From Marinobacter guineae (GTDB taxonomy: Bacteria; Pseudomonadota; Gammaproteobacteria; Pseudomonadales; Oleiphilaceae), in NCBI RefSeq assembly GCF_002744735.1, contig NZ_KZ319340.1, positions 310,001 to 374,000 on the forward strand: a stretch of DNA of 64,000 nucleotides, given 5' to 3'. Below, one piece after another: positions 9,154 to 18,972 of this stretch (positions within the stretch are counted from its first letter, which is position 1; each line of letters opens with the position of its first letter). The notes under the pieces were generated by a model. The model did no database searches and was not told the DNA's origin. It worked only from the letters and a program-made list of their open reading frames with translations. The position numbers were made by a program, and so were the translations under genes.

Positions 9154-10175
9154 TCGGTTCCCGGCGTCGAACCCGCAGCACCGTCAACGTCTGGCCAGGC
9201 TATGTGGATGCCCTGTCAGCCCTGCTGATGCTGATTATTTTCATGCTGCTGGTGTATGTGGTGAGCCAGCTCTACCTGTCCCAGACCCTGTCGGACCGCA
9301 ACTCGGAACTGGCCCGGCTGAACCAGCGGTTGTCGGAAATTTCCGAATTGCTCGGCCTTGAGCAAAGTAAAACCCGTGCCCTGGAACAGGAAATGGCGTC
9401 GGTTCAGGATGCCTACAGCGCCAGCCTGGCGCGACTTGAGAGCACCCGCGAACGGTTGATGCAACAAACCGCCAACGCCGAAGCGCAGGCGCAACGACTG
9501 CAAAGCATGGACGAAGCACTGGGTGAAAAAGAGGAACTCTCCACCAGCCAGCAAAACATGATCCTCCGGCTTTCCAACCAGATCGCGTCACTGCGGGCGC
9601 AACTGAGCCAGATCACCGCGGCCCTGAAACTGCAGAAGGAGAGGACAGCGGAGAAGGATAGTGAGCTGTCGGAAGTCAGCCGCCGCCTCAACACGTTGCT
9701 GGCCGAGCGGGTGAACCAGCTGGAGCAGTACCAGTCCGAATTCTTTGGCCGGCTGCGGGATATCCTGGCCAGCAACGAGAACATCCGGGTGGTGGGCGAT
9801 CGTTTCCTGCTGCCCTCGGAATTGTTGTTTGCCTCGGGTTCGGCAGACCTGGGTGAGGAGGGCAAGCGCGAACTGGACAAGCTGGCAAAGCTGTTGCTGG
9901 ACGTCGCCAACAAGATTCCGGATGACGTGGACTGGATTCTGCGAATCGACGGCCATACCGATGTTGTTCCTATCAACACCCCCAAATTCCCCTCCAACTG
10001 GGAGCTTTCCACCGCCCGCGCCGTAGCAGTGGTCCGCTACCTGGCAGCGCAGGGGGTTCCTGAGAGGCGCATGGTGGCCGCCGGCTTCGGCGAGTTCTTC
10101 CCGGTGGCGGAAGGCACCTCGCCCGAAGCCCTACAGAAGAACCGGCGGATCGAGCTCAAGCTGACTGATCGCTAG
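9150..10175 (+). CDS. MotB/OmpA-like peptidoglycan-binding partner with coiled coil
   Basis: A 341-residue protein with one N-terminal membrane helix preceded by GYVDALSALLM (its Asp is placed like the proton-carrying Asp of MotB), a long heptad-rich coiled coil (about 45-195) and a C-terminal OmpA domain with the IDGHTDVVP and NRRIELKL motifs that grip peptidoglycan. Start overlaps the MotA-like gene (ATGA), so the pair is co-translated. The long periplasmic coiled coil distinguishes it from standard MotB. Its 3' end overlaps the convergent panE gene by 20 bases. Confidence 0.8.
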   Translation: MIGSRRRTRSTVNVWPGYVDALSALLMLIIFMLLVYVVSQLYLSQTLSDRNSELARLNQRLSEISELLGLEQSKTRALEQEMASVQDAYSASLARLESTRERLMQQTANAEAQAQRLQSMDEALGEKEELSTSQQNMILRLSNQIASLRAQLSQITAALKLQKERTAEKDSELSEVSRRLNTLLAERVNQLEQYQSEFFGRLRDILASNENIRVVGDRFLLPSELLFASGSADLGEEGKRELDKLAKLLLDVANKIPDDVDWILRIDGHTDVVPINTPKFPSNWELSTARAVAVVRYLAAQGVPERRMVAAGFGEFFPVAEGTSPEALQKNRRIELKLTDR

Positions 10176-11115
10176 CGGTTTGCGAGTGCATTAACAGGGC
10201 GTTAACGGTCGTAGTGTAAGGCGCGTCGATACCCATCTGCGAGCAACGGCGCAGAACCGCGCCGGCAATGCTGTCGAGCTCCAGTGGCCGGCCCTTTTCC
10301 TTGTCCACCAGCATGGAGGTCTTGATGGCGTTGAAGTTGCTGATCAGCTCGAACATCTCCGCAAGATCCGCTGACCCGAGATTGACGCCATCGGCTTTCG
10401 AGGCGGCCACCGTCTCCGCCATCATCCCGCGAACTATTTTCTGGAATTCCGGGTGATGCGTAAGGCTTTGGGTATCCAGACCGGTCAACGCCGAGAGTGG
10501 GTTTACTCCGTTGTTGATCACCAGTTTGCGCCAGAGCTCGTAGCGGATGTTGTCGGAAACCGTTGTGGGAATACCGGCCGCCTCGAATTCGTCCCGTAAT
10601 TGCTCCAGCAAGGCGCGACGGGAACCGGGTTCCGCCGCGACAGGCCATTCGCCCATGATAACCTGCGCCGGACCTTCGGCCTCAACCACCCCCGGCTGCA
10701 AGATGTGACCACCGATCCTGACGGCCAGACCACCCAGCACTCTGTGTTCTCCCAGCAGTGATGCCAGCTCCGGTTCGTTGTCGACGCCGTTCTGAAGTGA
10801 CAATACCGGTACCTTGCCGTGAAAAAGCCAAGGCCCCAGTTCTTTCAGCATCGTTTCGGTGGCGGTTGATTTGAGGGTAACCACCACCACGTCGAAATCA
10901 TCCGGCCGGTACCGGGCAACCACGCCCGCATGATCCATGGCCTGAACCGGGAAGGACCACACTTCATCGCCGTACTGAACGGTCAGCCCCTGCTCCTGCA
11001 GGGCCGCCAGGTGCGCGCCCCGGGCGGTGAGTACCACATCGTGCCCGGCGTGCAATAGTCGGGCGGCGTAGTAACCACCTATGCCACCGGCACCTACAAT
11101 CAGAAATTTGAGCAT
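10156..11115 (-). CDS. panE: 2-dehydropantoate 2-reductase (ApbA/PanE family)
   Basis: NADPH-dependent ketopantoate reductase family, 319 residues. The Rossmann motif GAGGIGGYYAA is at 8-18, and the C-terminal domain has the conserved KLVINNGVNPLSALTG region. In vitamin B5 synthesis the enzyme makes pantoate, which feeds coenzyme A. It begins 28 bases after the stop of the degenerate DODA-like gene on the same strand, so it could be at the distal end of catabolic operon 1. A paralogue of PanE acting on another 2-oxo acid cannot be excluded. Confidence 0.82.
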   Translation of the reverse strand: MLKFLIVGAGGIGGYYAARLLHAGHDVVLTARGAHLAALQEQGLTVQYGDEVWSFPVQAMDHAGVVARYRPDDFDVVVVTLKSTATETMLKELGPWLFHGKVPVLSLQNGVDNEPELASLLGEHRVLGGLAVRIGGHILQPGVVEAEGPAQVIMGEWPVAAEPGSRRALLEQLRDEFEAAGIPTTVSDNIRYELWRKLVINNGVNPLSALTGLDTQSLTHHPEFQKIVRGMMAETVAASKADGVNLGSADLAEMFELISNFNAIKTSMLVDKEKGRPLELDSIAGAVLRRCSQMGIDAPYTTTVNALLMHSQTASDQSA

Positions 11116-11143
11116 CTACGGAACCCTTTGTGTTTTCCGCAGT

Positions 11144-11842
11144 TTATTGCATCCAGCCGTAACCGGCGAGTGACTGGCGACCTTCATTCAGTGAAAAACC
11201 GAATACCCGCTGGGGTGCCTTGAGACCACCGAGGCTGAAGGCCGTGTTCAGCACGCACAGGGTTGGATCCGCCACAGGGGTATCCCGAACCGGTGTTTTC
11301 CGGCGACCAACAAGATTGGATCGTGACATGGCCTGAAGCCAGAGCTGTTCATGCTCCCACTGCTGAATAAGATTTCGGATAGAGGCATCGTGGGGCTGGT
11401 GATGAGTAATCTCCCCTGCCCCGGTGTCCTTCTGATCCAGGCAGATCAGCAACACCCCCTGATCCCGAAGCGCTTCCAGACAACGACCAATCTGCCGATA
11501 GCTGTCACTGGTCATCCCGGTATTCAGCCTGAGTTCGATAACTTCGTCCGGCGCCAGGCCTATCATGCTTTCTGCCAGCACATGCAGTGCGGGACTACGG
11601 CTGCCAGCAATGGCAACGTCAAATTCCCGCTCAGCCATAAGCAATTGCAAACGCTCCGCAAGAAGCCCCTGACCGCATTGATGGAAAATCTCAGGCTGTT
11701 CCGCCCCCGCTCTCGATGTTATGAAAGCAACACTGCCGACAGGCAGATCCTGTCCTATAAGACGACGGAGGCGAGGCTGGCGTAGGGGGCCTGAGAGCGC
11801 GCCTCTGTCACAGGAGATGTATAACACGGGCAATTTTGACAC
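11144..11842 (-). CDS. Degenerate DODA/LigB-type extradiol dioxygenase homologue (probable pseudoenzyme)
   Basis: A protein of about 232 residues. It can be aligned by eye along its length with DODA-type class III extradiol dioxygenases (YgiD-like): the N-terminal strand LPVLYIS, a GSVAFITS strand, LEALRDQGVLLI in the middle and a C-terminal SLNEGRQSLAGYGW. At the places where the family has metal-binding His (HGSP, SAHW, DHG) this protein has CDRG, SRAG and no His, so ring cleavage is unlikely. GTG 11842 is chosen because GGGAGG lies four bases upstream; a TTG at 11881 is the alternative. It follows dmpI on the same strand, suggesting a non-catalytic or regulatory role in the operon, or decay in progress. 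Confidence 0.6.
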   Translation of the reverse strand: MSKLPVLYISCDRGALSGPLRQPRLRRLIGQDLPVGSVAFITSRAGAEQPEIFHQCGQGLLAERLQLLMAEREFDVAIAGSRSPALHVLAESMIGLAPDEVIELRLNTGMTSDSYRQIGRCLEALRDQGVLLICLDQKDTGAGEITHHQPHDASIRNLIQQWEHEQLWLQAMSRSNLVGRRKTPVRDTPVADPTLCVLNTAFSLGGLKAPQRVFGFSLNEGRQSLAGYGWMQ

Positions 11843-11887
11843 AAAGCCTCCCGTCGGGCCGCAATGGAAATAACCGGCCAAATGAAC

Positions 11888-11903
11888 GGGGCGCTATCGC
11901 CCC
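11888..11903 (-). terminator. GC-rich hairpin at the end of dmpI
   Basis: GGGGCG and CGCCCC arms around a four-base loop overlap the dmpI stop codon. There is no T-run on the minus strand afterwards, so it may be an attenuator or RNA-stabilising hairpin rather than a full terminator; the same-strand DODA-like gene follows directly. Confidence 0.4.
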
Positions 11904-12085
11904 AGTTTTTTGACCGACTGCCCACCAATACCGAAGTGTTGCCTGGGCATTTCTGTGATGATGATCCGAACGTTTTCTGCAGGCGCACTTAGTGAGCGTG
12001 AAATCGCATCAGTTACCTCTCTGATGAGCATTTCCTTCTGCTCATCAGACCGGCCTTCCAGAATGTTAATCTGTGCAACAGGCAT
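11894..12085 (-). CDS. dmpI: 4-oxalocrotonate tautomerase (operon 1)
   Basis: A 63-residue subunit of the hexameric tautomerase that converts 2-hydroxymuconate to 4-oxalocrotonate. Catalytic Pro-1 (after Met removal) begins the chain, [11 protein letters not shown], with the Arg residues expected in the LEGRSDEQK segment. Last gene of the canonical K-I order, ten bases after dmpH. Typical length for the family. Confidence 0.95.
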   Translation of the reverse strand: MPVAQINILEGRSDEQKEMLIREVTDAISRSLSAPAENVRIIITEMPRQHFGIGGQSVKKLGR

Positions 12086-12094
12086 AGAGCCTCC

Positions 12095-12889
12095 TTATTC
12101 AAAACGGGCGGATACTGTGCCCAGGCCCTGGTAACGAACAGTGATGTTGTCACCCGGTTCAACGGCAATTGCGGCGGTAATACCACCGGTCATGATGAAG
12201 GTTCCAGCCGGAATGTGTTCACCCCGCTCCGCCAGCAGGTTTGCCAGCATGGCGACACTCGAGGCCGGATGGCCCAGCACAGCTGCACCGGCGCCCACGT
12301 CGACAACCTCGCCGTTCTTCTCAACCACGACACCCAGGGTTTTCAGGTCCACATCGGCAACATCGGCCATCTGCCCGCCGGTGATGAACCGGGTGGATGA
12401 GGCGTTGTCCGCTACCACACTCACCAGGTCGAACTTGAAGTTCTCATAGCGTGAATCGATCACTTCGACGGCCGGTATAACGAAGTCAGTCGCCGCCAGA
12501 ACCTGGCCGATGTGGCAGCCCGGCCCTTTGAGAGGCGCCTTGGTGACAAAGGCAATCTCGGCTTCGATTTTCGGATGGATCAGTTCTTTGGTGTTGACCA
12601 CACCACCGTCAGGGACGCTGAAGTAATCCGCCAGGAAGCCATAGATCGGCGTCTCCACGCCCATCTGGGCCATCTTGGCCCAGGACGTCAGCCCCATTTT
12701 CATGCCAACGATCTTGTTGCCCCGTTCTTCCTTGCGGCGGCGAATTTCCCATTGAACGTCGTAGGCATCCTCGAAGGTCATATCCGGGTAATCATTGGTG
12801 ACCTTGGTAATGTCATGGGCCTGCAGTTCGGCGTTTTCCACGTGTTCGGCCAGGGCCAGCATCTGCTCACGGCTCAATGTCTTACTCAT
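12095..12889 (-). CDS. dmpH: 4-oxalocrotonate decarboxylase (operon 1)
   Basis: Metal-dependent decarboxylase that turns 4-oxalocrotonate into 2-hydroxypenta-2,4-dienoate, physically associating with the hydratase DmpE in known pathways. 264 residues, related in fold to Dmp[12 protein letters not shown] carries the acidic metal ligands. Starts inside the dmpG stop (ATGA overlap), so it is translationally coupled. A paralogue is present in operon 2 (37531-38328). Confidence 0.94.
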   Translation of the reverse strand: MSKTLSREQMLALAEHVENAELQAHDITKVTNDYPDMTFEDAYDVQWEIRRRKEERGNKIVGMKMGLTSWAKMAQMGVETPIYGFLADYFSVPDGGVVNTKELIHPKIEAEIAFVTKAPLKGPGCHIGQVLAATDFVIPAVEVIDSRYENFKFDLVSVVADNASSTRFITGGQMADVADVDLKTLGVVVEKNGEVVDVGAGAAVLGHPASSVAMLANLLAERGEHIPAGTFIMTGGITAAIAVEPGDNITVRYQGLGTVSARFE

Positions 12890-13923
12890 GCGTTTTGCTC
12901 CTTCTGGGCGGCCAGCAGATCCAGCGCCACATCCACAATCATGTCTTCCTGGCCACCCACCATGCGGCGGCGGCCAAGCTCAACCAGAATATCCACGGTC
13001 TTTAGCCCGTACTTCTGCGCCGCCACTTCAGAGTGGCGCAGGAAGCTGGAGTAAACACCGGCATAACCCAGCGCCAGGGTTTCGCGGTCCACCCGCACCG
13101 GGCGATCCTGCAGGGGCCGAACGATATCGTCGGCGGCGTCCATCAGGGCATAGACGTCAGTGCCGTGTTCCCAGCCCATCTTGTCGAAGGCGGCGACACA
13201 CACTTCCAGCGGCGCATTACCGGCACCGGCACCCATGCCCGCCAGCGAGGCATCAATCCGGTCGCAGCCTTCTTCGACGGCAACAATGGAATTGGCCACA
13301 CCCAGGGCGAGGTTGTGGTGAGCGTGCATGCCGGTCTGGGTTTCCGGCTTGAGCACATCCTTGAGCGCCCGGAAGCGGTCGCGGATGTCGTTCATGTTCA
13401 TGGCACCGCCCGAGTCCACCACGTACAGGCAGGTGGCGCCGTAGTCTTCCATCAGCTTCGCCTGTTCCGCCAGGCCCTGTGGCGTCTGCATGTGACTCAT
13501 CATCAGGAAGCCCACAGTATCCATGCCCAGTTTTCTTGCGTGTTCGATGTGCTGCCTGGACACATCCGCCTCGGTGCAATGGGTGGCCACCCGTACAATG
13601 CGGGCGCCCGCGTTGTAGGCGTTGTCCAGATCGTGAACGGTACCAATACCCGGCAGCAGCAGGGTAGCGATCTTGGCGTGAGTCACCACTTCGGCCACGG
13701 CTTCAATCCATTCCAGATCGGTGTGGGCGCCGAAGCCGTAGTTGAAGCTGGAGCCCTGAAGGCCGTCACCGTGGGCCACTTCGATGGAGTCCACCCTGGC
13801 CTTGTCCAGAGCACGGGCAATGTTCTGCACGTTCTTGATGGAGTACTGGTGCCGGATGGCGTGGCTGCCGTCCCGCAGGGTCACGTCGGAGATGTAGAGT
13901 TTCTTGCCGGGATTAAAAGTCAT
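12886..13923 (-). CDS. dmpG: 4-hydroxy-2-oxovalerate aldolase (operon 1)
   Basis: Class II aldolase that splits 4-hydroxy-2-oxovalerate into pyruvate and acetaldehyde and channels the aldehyde to DmpF. From ATG 13923 (345 residues) LRDGSH gives Arg17, Asp18 and His21; metal ligands H200 and H202 lie in HAHHN, matching the known enzyme. This ATG, rather than 13959, is supported by GGAGGA seven bases upstream and by being after the dmpF stop. ATGA overlap with dmpH. Confidence 0.95.
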   Translation of the reverse strand: MTFNPGKKLYISDVTLRDGSHAIRHQYSIKNVQNIARALDKARVDSIEVAHGDGLQGSSFNYGFGAHTDLEWIEAVAEVVTHAKIATLLLPGIGTVHDLDNAYNAGARIVRVATHCTEADVSRQHIEHARKLGMDTVGFLMMSHMQTPQGLAEQAKLMEDYGATCLYVVDSGGAMNMNDIRDRFRALKDVLKPETQTGMHAHHNLALGVANSIVAVEEGCDRIDASLAGMGAGAGNAPLEVCVAAFDKMGWEHGTDVYALMDAADDIVRPLQDRPVRVDRETLALGYAGVYSSFLRHSEVAAQKYGLKTVDILVELGRRRMVGGQEDMIVDVALDLLAAQKEQNA

Positions 13924-13936
13924 TGTTCGTTCCTCC

Positions 13937-14872
13937 TCAGTTGACCAGCGATTCGGCAATGCGCTCGGCGGTGCCCAGTGCTGCAGAGGTCATGATGTCC
14001 AGGTTGCCGGCGTAGGCCGGGAGGTAATGGGCGGCGCCTTCCACTTCCAGGAAGATGGAGGTCTTCAGGCCGCTGAAGCGGCCCAGGCCCGGGACGTTCA
14101 TGGGCTGATCCGCCGGAATGTCGTCAAACTGCACTTTCTGTTTCAGGCGGTAGCCCGGCACATAGCTGTTCACGGCCTTGACCATCTCCTCGACGGACGC
14201 TTCCACTTCCGCTTTGTCTGCGGCATCCGAAAGTACGTAGACGGTATCCCGCATCAGCAGCGGTGGCTCGGCCGGGTTCAGAATAATAATGGCCTTGCCC
14301 TTCTGGGCGCCGCCCACCACTTCGATGGCCCGGGAGGTGGTTTCGGTAAACTCGTCAATGTTGGCGCGGGTGCCCGGGCCGGCCGACTTGCTGGAGATCG
14401 ACGCCACAATCTCGGCGTAATGGGCCTTGGCCACTCGTGAAACCGCCGCCACCATGGGAATGGTGGCCTGGCCGCCACAGGTGACCATGTTGACGTTGCC
14501 TTCCTGGAGCTGTTGCTCCAGGTTCACCACCGGCACACAGTAGGGACCAATGGCCGCCGGCGTCATATCGATGATCTTGATGTTCTCTTTGTGGCCGCGC
14601 AGGAACACTTCATTATGCATATGGGCCTTGGCGGAGGTGGCATCAAAGACAATGTCGATGTCGGCGAATTCCGGCATTTTCACCAGGCCGTCCACGCCTT
14701 CGTGGGTGGTGGCCACACCCATGCGGGCGGCACGGGCCAGGCCGTCGGATTCAGGATCGATGCCCACCATGGCACCCATCTCTATGTTCTTGCCATTGCG
14801 CAGGATCTTGATCATCAGGTCGGTGCCGATGTTGCCCGAGCCAATGATGGCTGCTTTCAGTTTTTTGCTCAT
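13937..14872 (-). CDS. dmpF: Acylating acetaldehyde dehydrogenase (operon 1)
   Basis: Oxidises acetaldehyde (or longer aldehydes) to the CoA ester with NAD+, in a channelling complex with the aldolase DmpG. 311 residues: nucleotide-binding GSGNIGTD at 11-18 and the catalytic Cys132 in TCGGQATIP. 13 bases separate its stop from the dmpG start. All family residues that I can check are present. Confidence 0.95.
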   Translation of the reverse strand: MSKKLKAAIIGSGNIGTDLMIKILRNGKNIEMGAMVGIDPESDGLARAARMGVATTHEGVDGLVKMPEFADIDIVFDATSAKAHMHNEVFLRGHKENIKIIDMTPAAIGPYCVPVVNLEQQLQEGNVNMVTCGGQATIPMVAAVSRVAKAHYAEIVASISSKSAGPGTRANIDEFTETTSRAIEVVGGAQKGKAIIILNPAEPPLLMRDTVYVLSDAADKAEVEASVEEMVKAVNSYVPGYRLKQKVQFDDIPADQPMNVPGLGRFSGLKTSIFLEVEGAAHYLPAYAGNLDIMTSAALGTAERIAESLVN

Positions 14873-14898
14873 AGCCTATTCCTCACTGTTCTTTTCGA

Positions 14899-15684
14899 TC
14901 AGGCAAAACGCACCGAGGCGCTACCGATGCCACCGATATCAACACGCATGGAATCACCCGCCTTGACCGGCTCCAGCGGCACCAGAGAGCCAGACAGAAT
15001 CACCTCGCCCGCCTTCAGGGCAATGCCGAATTCACCCAGCGTGTTGGCCAGCCAGGTCACGCAATTCACTGGCGAGCCCAGCGCTGCCGCGCCGGCACCG
15101 GCGCTGAGTACACTGCCGTTTTTCTCTACCACCATGCCGCAGGTCACCAGATCCACCTTGCGGGGAGACACCGCCTGATCACCCAGTACAAACAGGCCGC
15201 AGGAGGCGTTGTCGGCCACCGTGTCCTGAATGGCAATCTTCCAGTCGCGGATGCGAGAATCGACAATCTCGAAGCAGGGCATGACGCACTCCGTGGCAGC
15301 CAGTACATCGGCGTTGGTGATGCCCGGTCCGATCAGATCCTTCTTCAGAATGAAGGCGATTTCACCCTCCGCTCTGGGTGCAATCAGACGATCGCTGATG
15401 GGCATGACTTCGCCGCTGTTGAACACCATGTCGTCGGTCAGATAGCCGAAGTCTGGCTGGTGAACGTTGAGCATGTTTTGCACGGCTTTACTGGTAACAC
15501 CGATCTTCTTGCCAATGATGGAAGCCCCGTCTGCGAGACGTCGTTCGAGCATGCGCAGGGAAATGTGGTAGGCATCGTCGATGCTGATGTCCTCTCCCCG
15601 GCTGGTCAGCGGCTCTACCGCCTCCCGGCTCAGCATAGCCTGATAAAGCTCATCACCAAGCGCCTGAATTCGTGTCTTCTTCAT
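14899..15684 (-). CDS. dmpE: 2-hydroxypenta-2,4-dienoate hydratase (operon 1)
   Basis: Adds water to 2-hydroxypenta-2,4-dienoate (or alkyl derivatives) to give 4-hydroxy-2-oxovalerate. 261 residues with the RAEGEIAFILKKDL metal-site region. It starts on the last base of the dmpD stop (TAATG), so ribosomes probably pass directly from one gene to the next. Related to DmpH in fold; distinguished by its operon position and its closer match to operon-2 dmpE. Confidence 0.93.
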   Translation of the reverse strand: MKKTRIQALGDELYQAMLSREAVEPLTSRGEDISIDDAYHISLRMLERRLADGASIIGKKIGVTSKAVQNMLNVHQPDFGYLTDDMVFNSGEVMPISDRLIAPRAEGEIAFILKKDLIGPGITNADVLAATECVMPCFEIVDSRIRDWKIAIQDTVADNASCGLFVLGDQAVSPRKVDLVTCGMVVEKNGSVLSAGAGAAALGSPVNCVTWLANTLGEFGIALKAGEVILSGSLVPLEPVKAGDSMRVDIGGIGSASVRFA

Positions 15685-16544
15685 TATTTTGCTCCTTCCG
15701 CCGCTTGATCGGCTTCGTTCAGAAAGTCGTTGACCAGCCGGGCGAAACGGTCGGCATGTTCAATCTGGGTCCAGTGGCCGCAGCGGCCGAACACGTGCAA
15801 CTGGGCACGATCGATCAGCTCAGCCAGCTTGAGTGAGGCCTCCAGGGGAATCACTTCATCTTCGCGGCCATGGAGGATCAGGGTCTCGTGGGGCAGTGCC
15901 CGGATGTCTTCTTCATTGCTCGCCAGGTTGTCGACCCAGCGCTGGCGCGGTGCCGGGAACATGGCGGCAAACGATTCCTGGAAGCCCGGACGGATACTGG
16001 CCTGATAGCGCATTTCCGCCAGCTCCTCGGTCAGCAGGCTTTTGTTGAACGCGAATACATCCATCAACCGGCGCATGGTTTCCAGCGAGGGCTGATAGCC
16101 CCAGACTTCATCCAGACCTTTGGTGATCGGGAAACTGACACCCACCGACCCCATCAGAACCAGCCGCCGCACACGCTGGGGGTGCTCAATGGCAAGTGCC
16201 AGGGCAAGACCGCCACCAAAGGAGTTACCAACCAGGTCAACCTTCTCCAGCCCCAGTTCATCAAGAACACCGATGGCATGCTTCACCCAGCGCTCACGGT
16301 TGTAGATTTGATCTTCCGGGCGCTCGCTGTAACCGAAGCCAAGCATATCCGGCGCGATCACACGGCGATGCTTCGCCAGCTCCGGAATTACCAATCGCCA
16401 ATTAGCCCAGGCAGTCACACCCGGACCGGAGCCGTGGATCATCATCAGGGGAAAACCGCCCTCACCATGATCATGCAGATTGGTCCGGTAGCCGGCAGCG
16501 GTAATCTCACGCCCGATCTCCGGGCTGTTTACTGTGGCATTCAT
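15684..16544 (-). CDS. dmpD: 2-hydroxymuconic semialdehyde hydrolase (operon 1 only)
   Basis: Alpha/beta hydrolase that cleaves the C-C bond of ring-fission products, serving mainly ketone products from ortho/meta-substituted catechols. 286 residues with triad Ser108 in GNSFGG, Asp229 in HGREDE and His257 in CGHWTQ, plus the oxyanion HGSGPG at 37-42. This gene is missing from operon 2, so it is the only hydrolase available to both pathways in this window. Seven bases separate it from dmpC. Confidence 0.95.
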   Translation of the reverse strand: MNATVNSPEIGREITAAGYRTNLHDHGEGGFPLMMIHGSGPGVTAWANWRLVIPELAKHRRVIAPDMLGFGYSERPEDQIYNRERWVKHAIGVLDELGLEKVDLVGNSFGGGLALALAIEHPQRVRRLVLMGSVGVSFPITKGLDEVWGYQPSLETMRRLMDVFAFNKSLLTEELAEMRYQASIRPGFQESFAAMFPAPRQRWVDNLASNEEDIRALPHETLILHGREDEVIPLEASLKLAELIDRAQLHVFGRCGHWTQIEHADRFARLVNDFLNEADQAAEGAK

Positions 16545-16551
16545 GGCTACC

Positions 16552-18012
16552 TCACAATTTGATGCAGATGTTCTTCATTTCGGTGTAGAACTCCAGGGAG
16601 TGAACGCCACCCTCACGCCCGATGCCGGACTGTTTGCTGCCGCCGAAAGGGGTGCGAAGGTCCCTCAGGAACCAGCTGTTCACCCAGATAATCCCGGCTT
16701 CAATCTGACCTGCGACCCGGTGCGCCCGGGTGATGTTCTCACTCCAGATCGCAGAGGCCAGGCCATACGGCAGACTGTTAGCCAACTGGATGGCTTCCTC
16801 TTCGGTATCGAAGGGGCGGATATGGCAGCAGGGACCGAATATCTCATCGGTAACCACCGCCGAGTCATCTGCCAGGCCGGTCCAGATGGTGGGTTGAACC
16901 CAGGCACCGCCGGCCAGTTCTGCCGGCATGTCCGGAACGCCGCCACCGGTCACGACAGTTGCCCCGTCATCCACGGCTTTCTGGTAGTAGGAAAGGACTT
17001 TTTCACGATGCTTGAGGCTGACCAGCGGTCCCATATTGGCTTCCGCATCGTCTGGCGGGCCGATTTTCAGGCCTTCCGCCGCTTCTTTCAGTCGGCCGAC
17101 GAACTCGTCAAAGATCGAACGCTCAACGTAAACCCGCTCAGTACCCAGGCACACCTGGCCACAGTTGGCGAAGGCCGAACGCATGGTGCCCTCGATGGCC
17201 TTGTCCATATCGCAGTCCGCGAACACCAGGCCAGCATTCTTGCCACCGAGCTCCAGGGAAATATCCCGGATGCCCTTGGCTGCCGCTTTCATAATGACCT
17301 CACCGGTACCGGTTTCGCCGGTAAAGGTGAAACCATCGACCAGTGGATGCTCGGTGAGGTAGGCACCGGCGGAATCACCACCGAAACCATGCACCACGTT
17401 GTAGACACCGTCTGGAACACCGGCGTCTTTCATCACTTCGCCCAGAAGGGCGGTGGTGGTCGGGGTTTCTTCCGAAGGTTTGACCACCACCGTATTGCCG
17501 CAGGCCAGGGCCGGCCCGACCTTCCAGGTCATCAGCAGCAGTGGCAGGTTCCAGGGGCTGATCACGCCAACCACACCCTTGGGACGGCGTACGGCATAAT
17601 TCAGTGCACCGGTGCCATCCGGCGTGGGCATTTCAAAAGATTCGGTCGGAACATTCTTGATCATGTCCGCGAACACTTTGAAGTTGGCGGCGCCCCGGGG
17701 AATGTCGATGTGGCTGGCCAGGGATTTCGGCTTGCCGGTATCGAGGCATTCCGCTTCCAGGAACTCATCAAAACGGGCATTAATACCATCCGCCACCTTG
17801 TGGAGAATGGCGGTACGCTGCTCCAGGGTCATCTTGCCCCAGGGGCCCCGCAATGCGGCCTTGGCGGCCTGCACTGCGGCGTCAACCTCTTCCCTTCCGG
17901 CTTCGTGGACCTTGCTGATCACCTTGCCGTTGGCGGGATTGACGTTATCGAACAGCTTGCCACTGGCTGAGCCAACGTAATGCCCGTTGATGTAGTGCTT
18001 GATGTCTTTCAT
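16552..18012 (-). CDS. dmpC: 2-hydroxymuconic semialdehyde dehydrogenase (operon 1)
   Basis: NAD+-dependent aldehyde dehydrogenase for the oxalocrotonate branch of meta-cleavage. 486 residues; Asn155 (PWN), Glu254 in LELGGKN and Cys288 in GQVCLG are the expected catalytic residues. The 3' end is nearly identical in DNA to operon-2 dmpC over several dozen bases, in the same orientation. Follows dmpB by about 31 bases. Confidence 0.95.
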   Translation of the reverse strand: MKDIKHYINGHYVGSASGKLFDNVNPANGKVISKVHEAGREEVDAAVQAAKAALRGPWGKMTLEQRTAILHKVADGINARFDEFLEAECLDTGKPKSLASHIDIPRGAANFKVFADMIKNVPTESFEMPTPDGTGALNYAVRRPKGVVGVISPWNLPLLLMTWKVGPALACGNTVVVKPSEETPTTTALLGEVMKDAGVPDGVYNVVHGFGGDSAGAYLTEHPLVDGFTFTGETGTGEVIMKAAAKGIRDISLELGGKNAGLVFADCDMDKAIEGTMRSAFANCGQVCLGTERVYVERSIFDEFVGRLKEAAEGLKIGPPDDAEANMGPLVSLKHREKVLSYYQKAVDDGATVVTGGGVPDMPAELAGGAWVQPTIWTGLADDSAVVTDEIFGPCCHIRPFDTEEEAIQLANSLPYGLASAIWSENITRAHRVAGQIEAGIIWVNSWFLRDLRTPFGGSKQSGIGREGGVHSLEFYTEMKNICIKL

Positions 18013-18043
18013 TGCTGCTTAGTCCTGTTGAACCAGTGTCGGG

Positions 18044-18967
18044 TTAGGTCAATACCGTCAGGAAGCGTTCGTTCAGCACGCGATCGTGGTAGAAAATCGC
18101 TTTGCCGAGGTCTTCCGCTTTCCAGGTAACCGGCTTATGGTCCGGGTAGTGGTAATCACCGCCACAGAACACTTCGTTGCGGTTACCGGACGGGTCGAAA
18201 AAGTAGATGGTCTGCCCGTGGGTCAGACCGTGGCGGGTCGGGCCAATATCGATGGAGGTATCCGTCATGGAGATCAGATCCGCCGCTCGCAGTACGGCTT
18301 CCCAGGTGTCCAGGTAGAAGGAAGCGTGGTGGAACTTGCCCTTCTCTTCGTGATGAATGAAGGCCACGTCGTGTTCCTTCATTGAGACAGTCAGGAACTG
18401 CGCTACCCGAGTGCCTTCAGGGTCCAACACCTGTTCCGCCAGATGGAAGCCCAATACGTTCACAAAGATATCGTAGACGGCCGCCAACTCAGGGCCGTAG
18501 AACAGGCAGTGGTCAAAACGCACGGCTTTCATGCCTTGCAGGCCACGGGGCCAGGCTTCCGGGTTGACGCTGGATACGCCCCACTTGCCGGTGTACTTCT
18601 TGTCAGCATAAAGCTCAAAGGCATGACCGGAGGGCACAGTAAAGCGAACACGACGACCGCAGTCTTTCAGCTCTTCCGCCGGTACCTGCTCAACCTCAAC
18701 ACCGTAATCCACAAGGTCTTTTTCCAACTGGTTCAGGGCGGCTTCGTCCACCACCTTGAAGCCCATGAAATCGCAGCCAGGCTCGTCGGCCTGAACCAGA
18801 ACCACAGAGAATTTGTCGACCTCAGTCCAGGCCTTCAGATACACACGGCCCTGGTCGTCGCGGTCGGTTTCAATCAGACCCAGAAGATCCGTGTAGTGTT
18901 TAACGGCTTCATCCATATCGAGAACACGGATCTGAACGTGGCCGGGACGCATTACACCTTTTTTCAT
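18044..18967 (-). CDS. dmpB: Catechol 2,3-dioxygenase (operon 1)
   Basis: Fe(II) extradiol dioxygenase that opens catechol next to the hydroxyl pair, giving the yellow 2-hydroxymuconic semialdehyde. From ATG 18967 (307 residues) the ligands fall at His153 (FDHCLFYG), His214 (FHHASF) and Glu265 (GNRNEVF), exactly as in XylE/DmpB. GAGGTAA is the ribosome-binding site, and an AACAACAAAA tract precedes it. The longer frame from 19036 would overlap dmpQ and is rejected. One of three catechol dioxygenase genes in the window. Confidence 0.95.
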   Translation of the reverse strand: MKKGVMRPGHVQIRVLDMDEAVKHYTDLLGLIETDRDDQGRVYLKAWTEVDKFSVVLVQADEPGCDFMGFKVVDEAALNQLEKDLVDYGVEVEQVPAEELKDCGRRVRFTVPSGHAFELYADKKYTGKWGVSSVNPEAWPRGLQGMKAVRFDHCLFYGPELAAVYDIFVNVLGFHLAEQVLDPEGTRVAQFLTVSMKEHDVAFIHHEEKGKFHHASFYLDTWEAVLRAADLISMTDTSIDIGPTRHGLTHGQTIYFFDPSGNRNEVFCGGDYHYPDHKPVTWKAEDLGKAIFYHDRVLNERFLTVLT

Positions 18968-18972
18968 GACAG

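Noticed and set aside
8425..10175. MotA/MotB-like pair as a Zorya anti-phage system
   Set aside because: The MotA-like protein is only 242 residues without the long ZorA tail, and no ZorC/ZorD/ZorE-type helicase or nuclease lies nearby; PanE follows instead.
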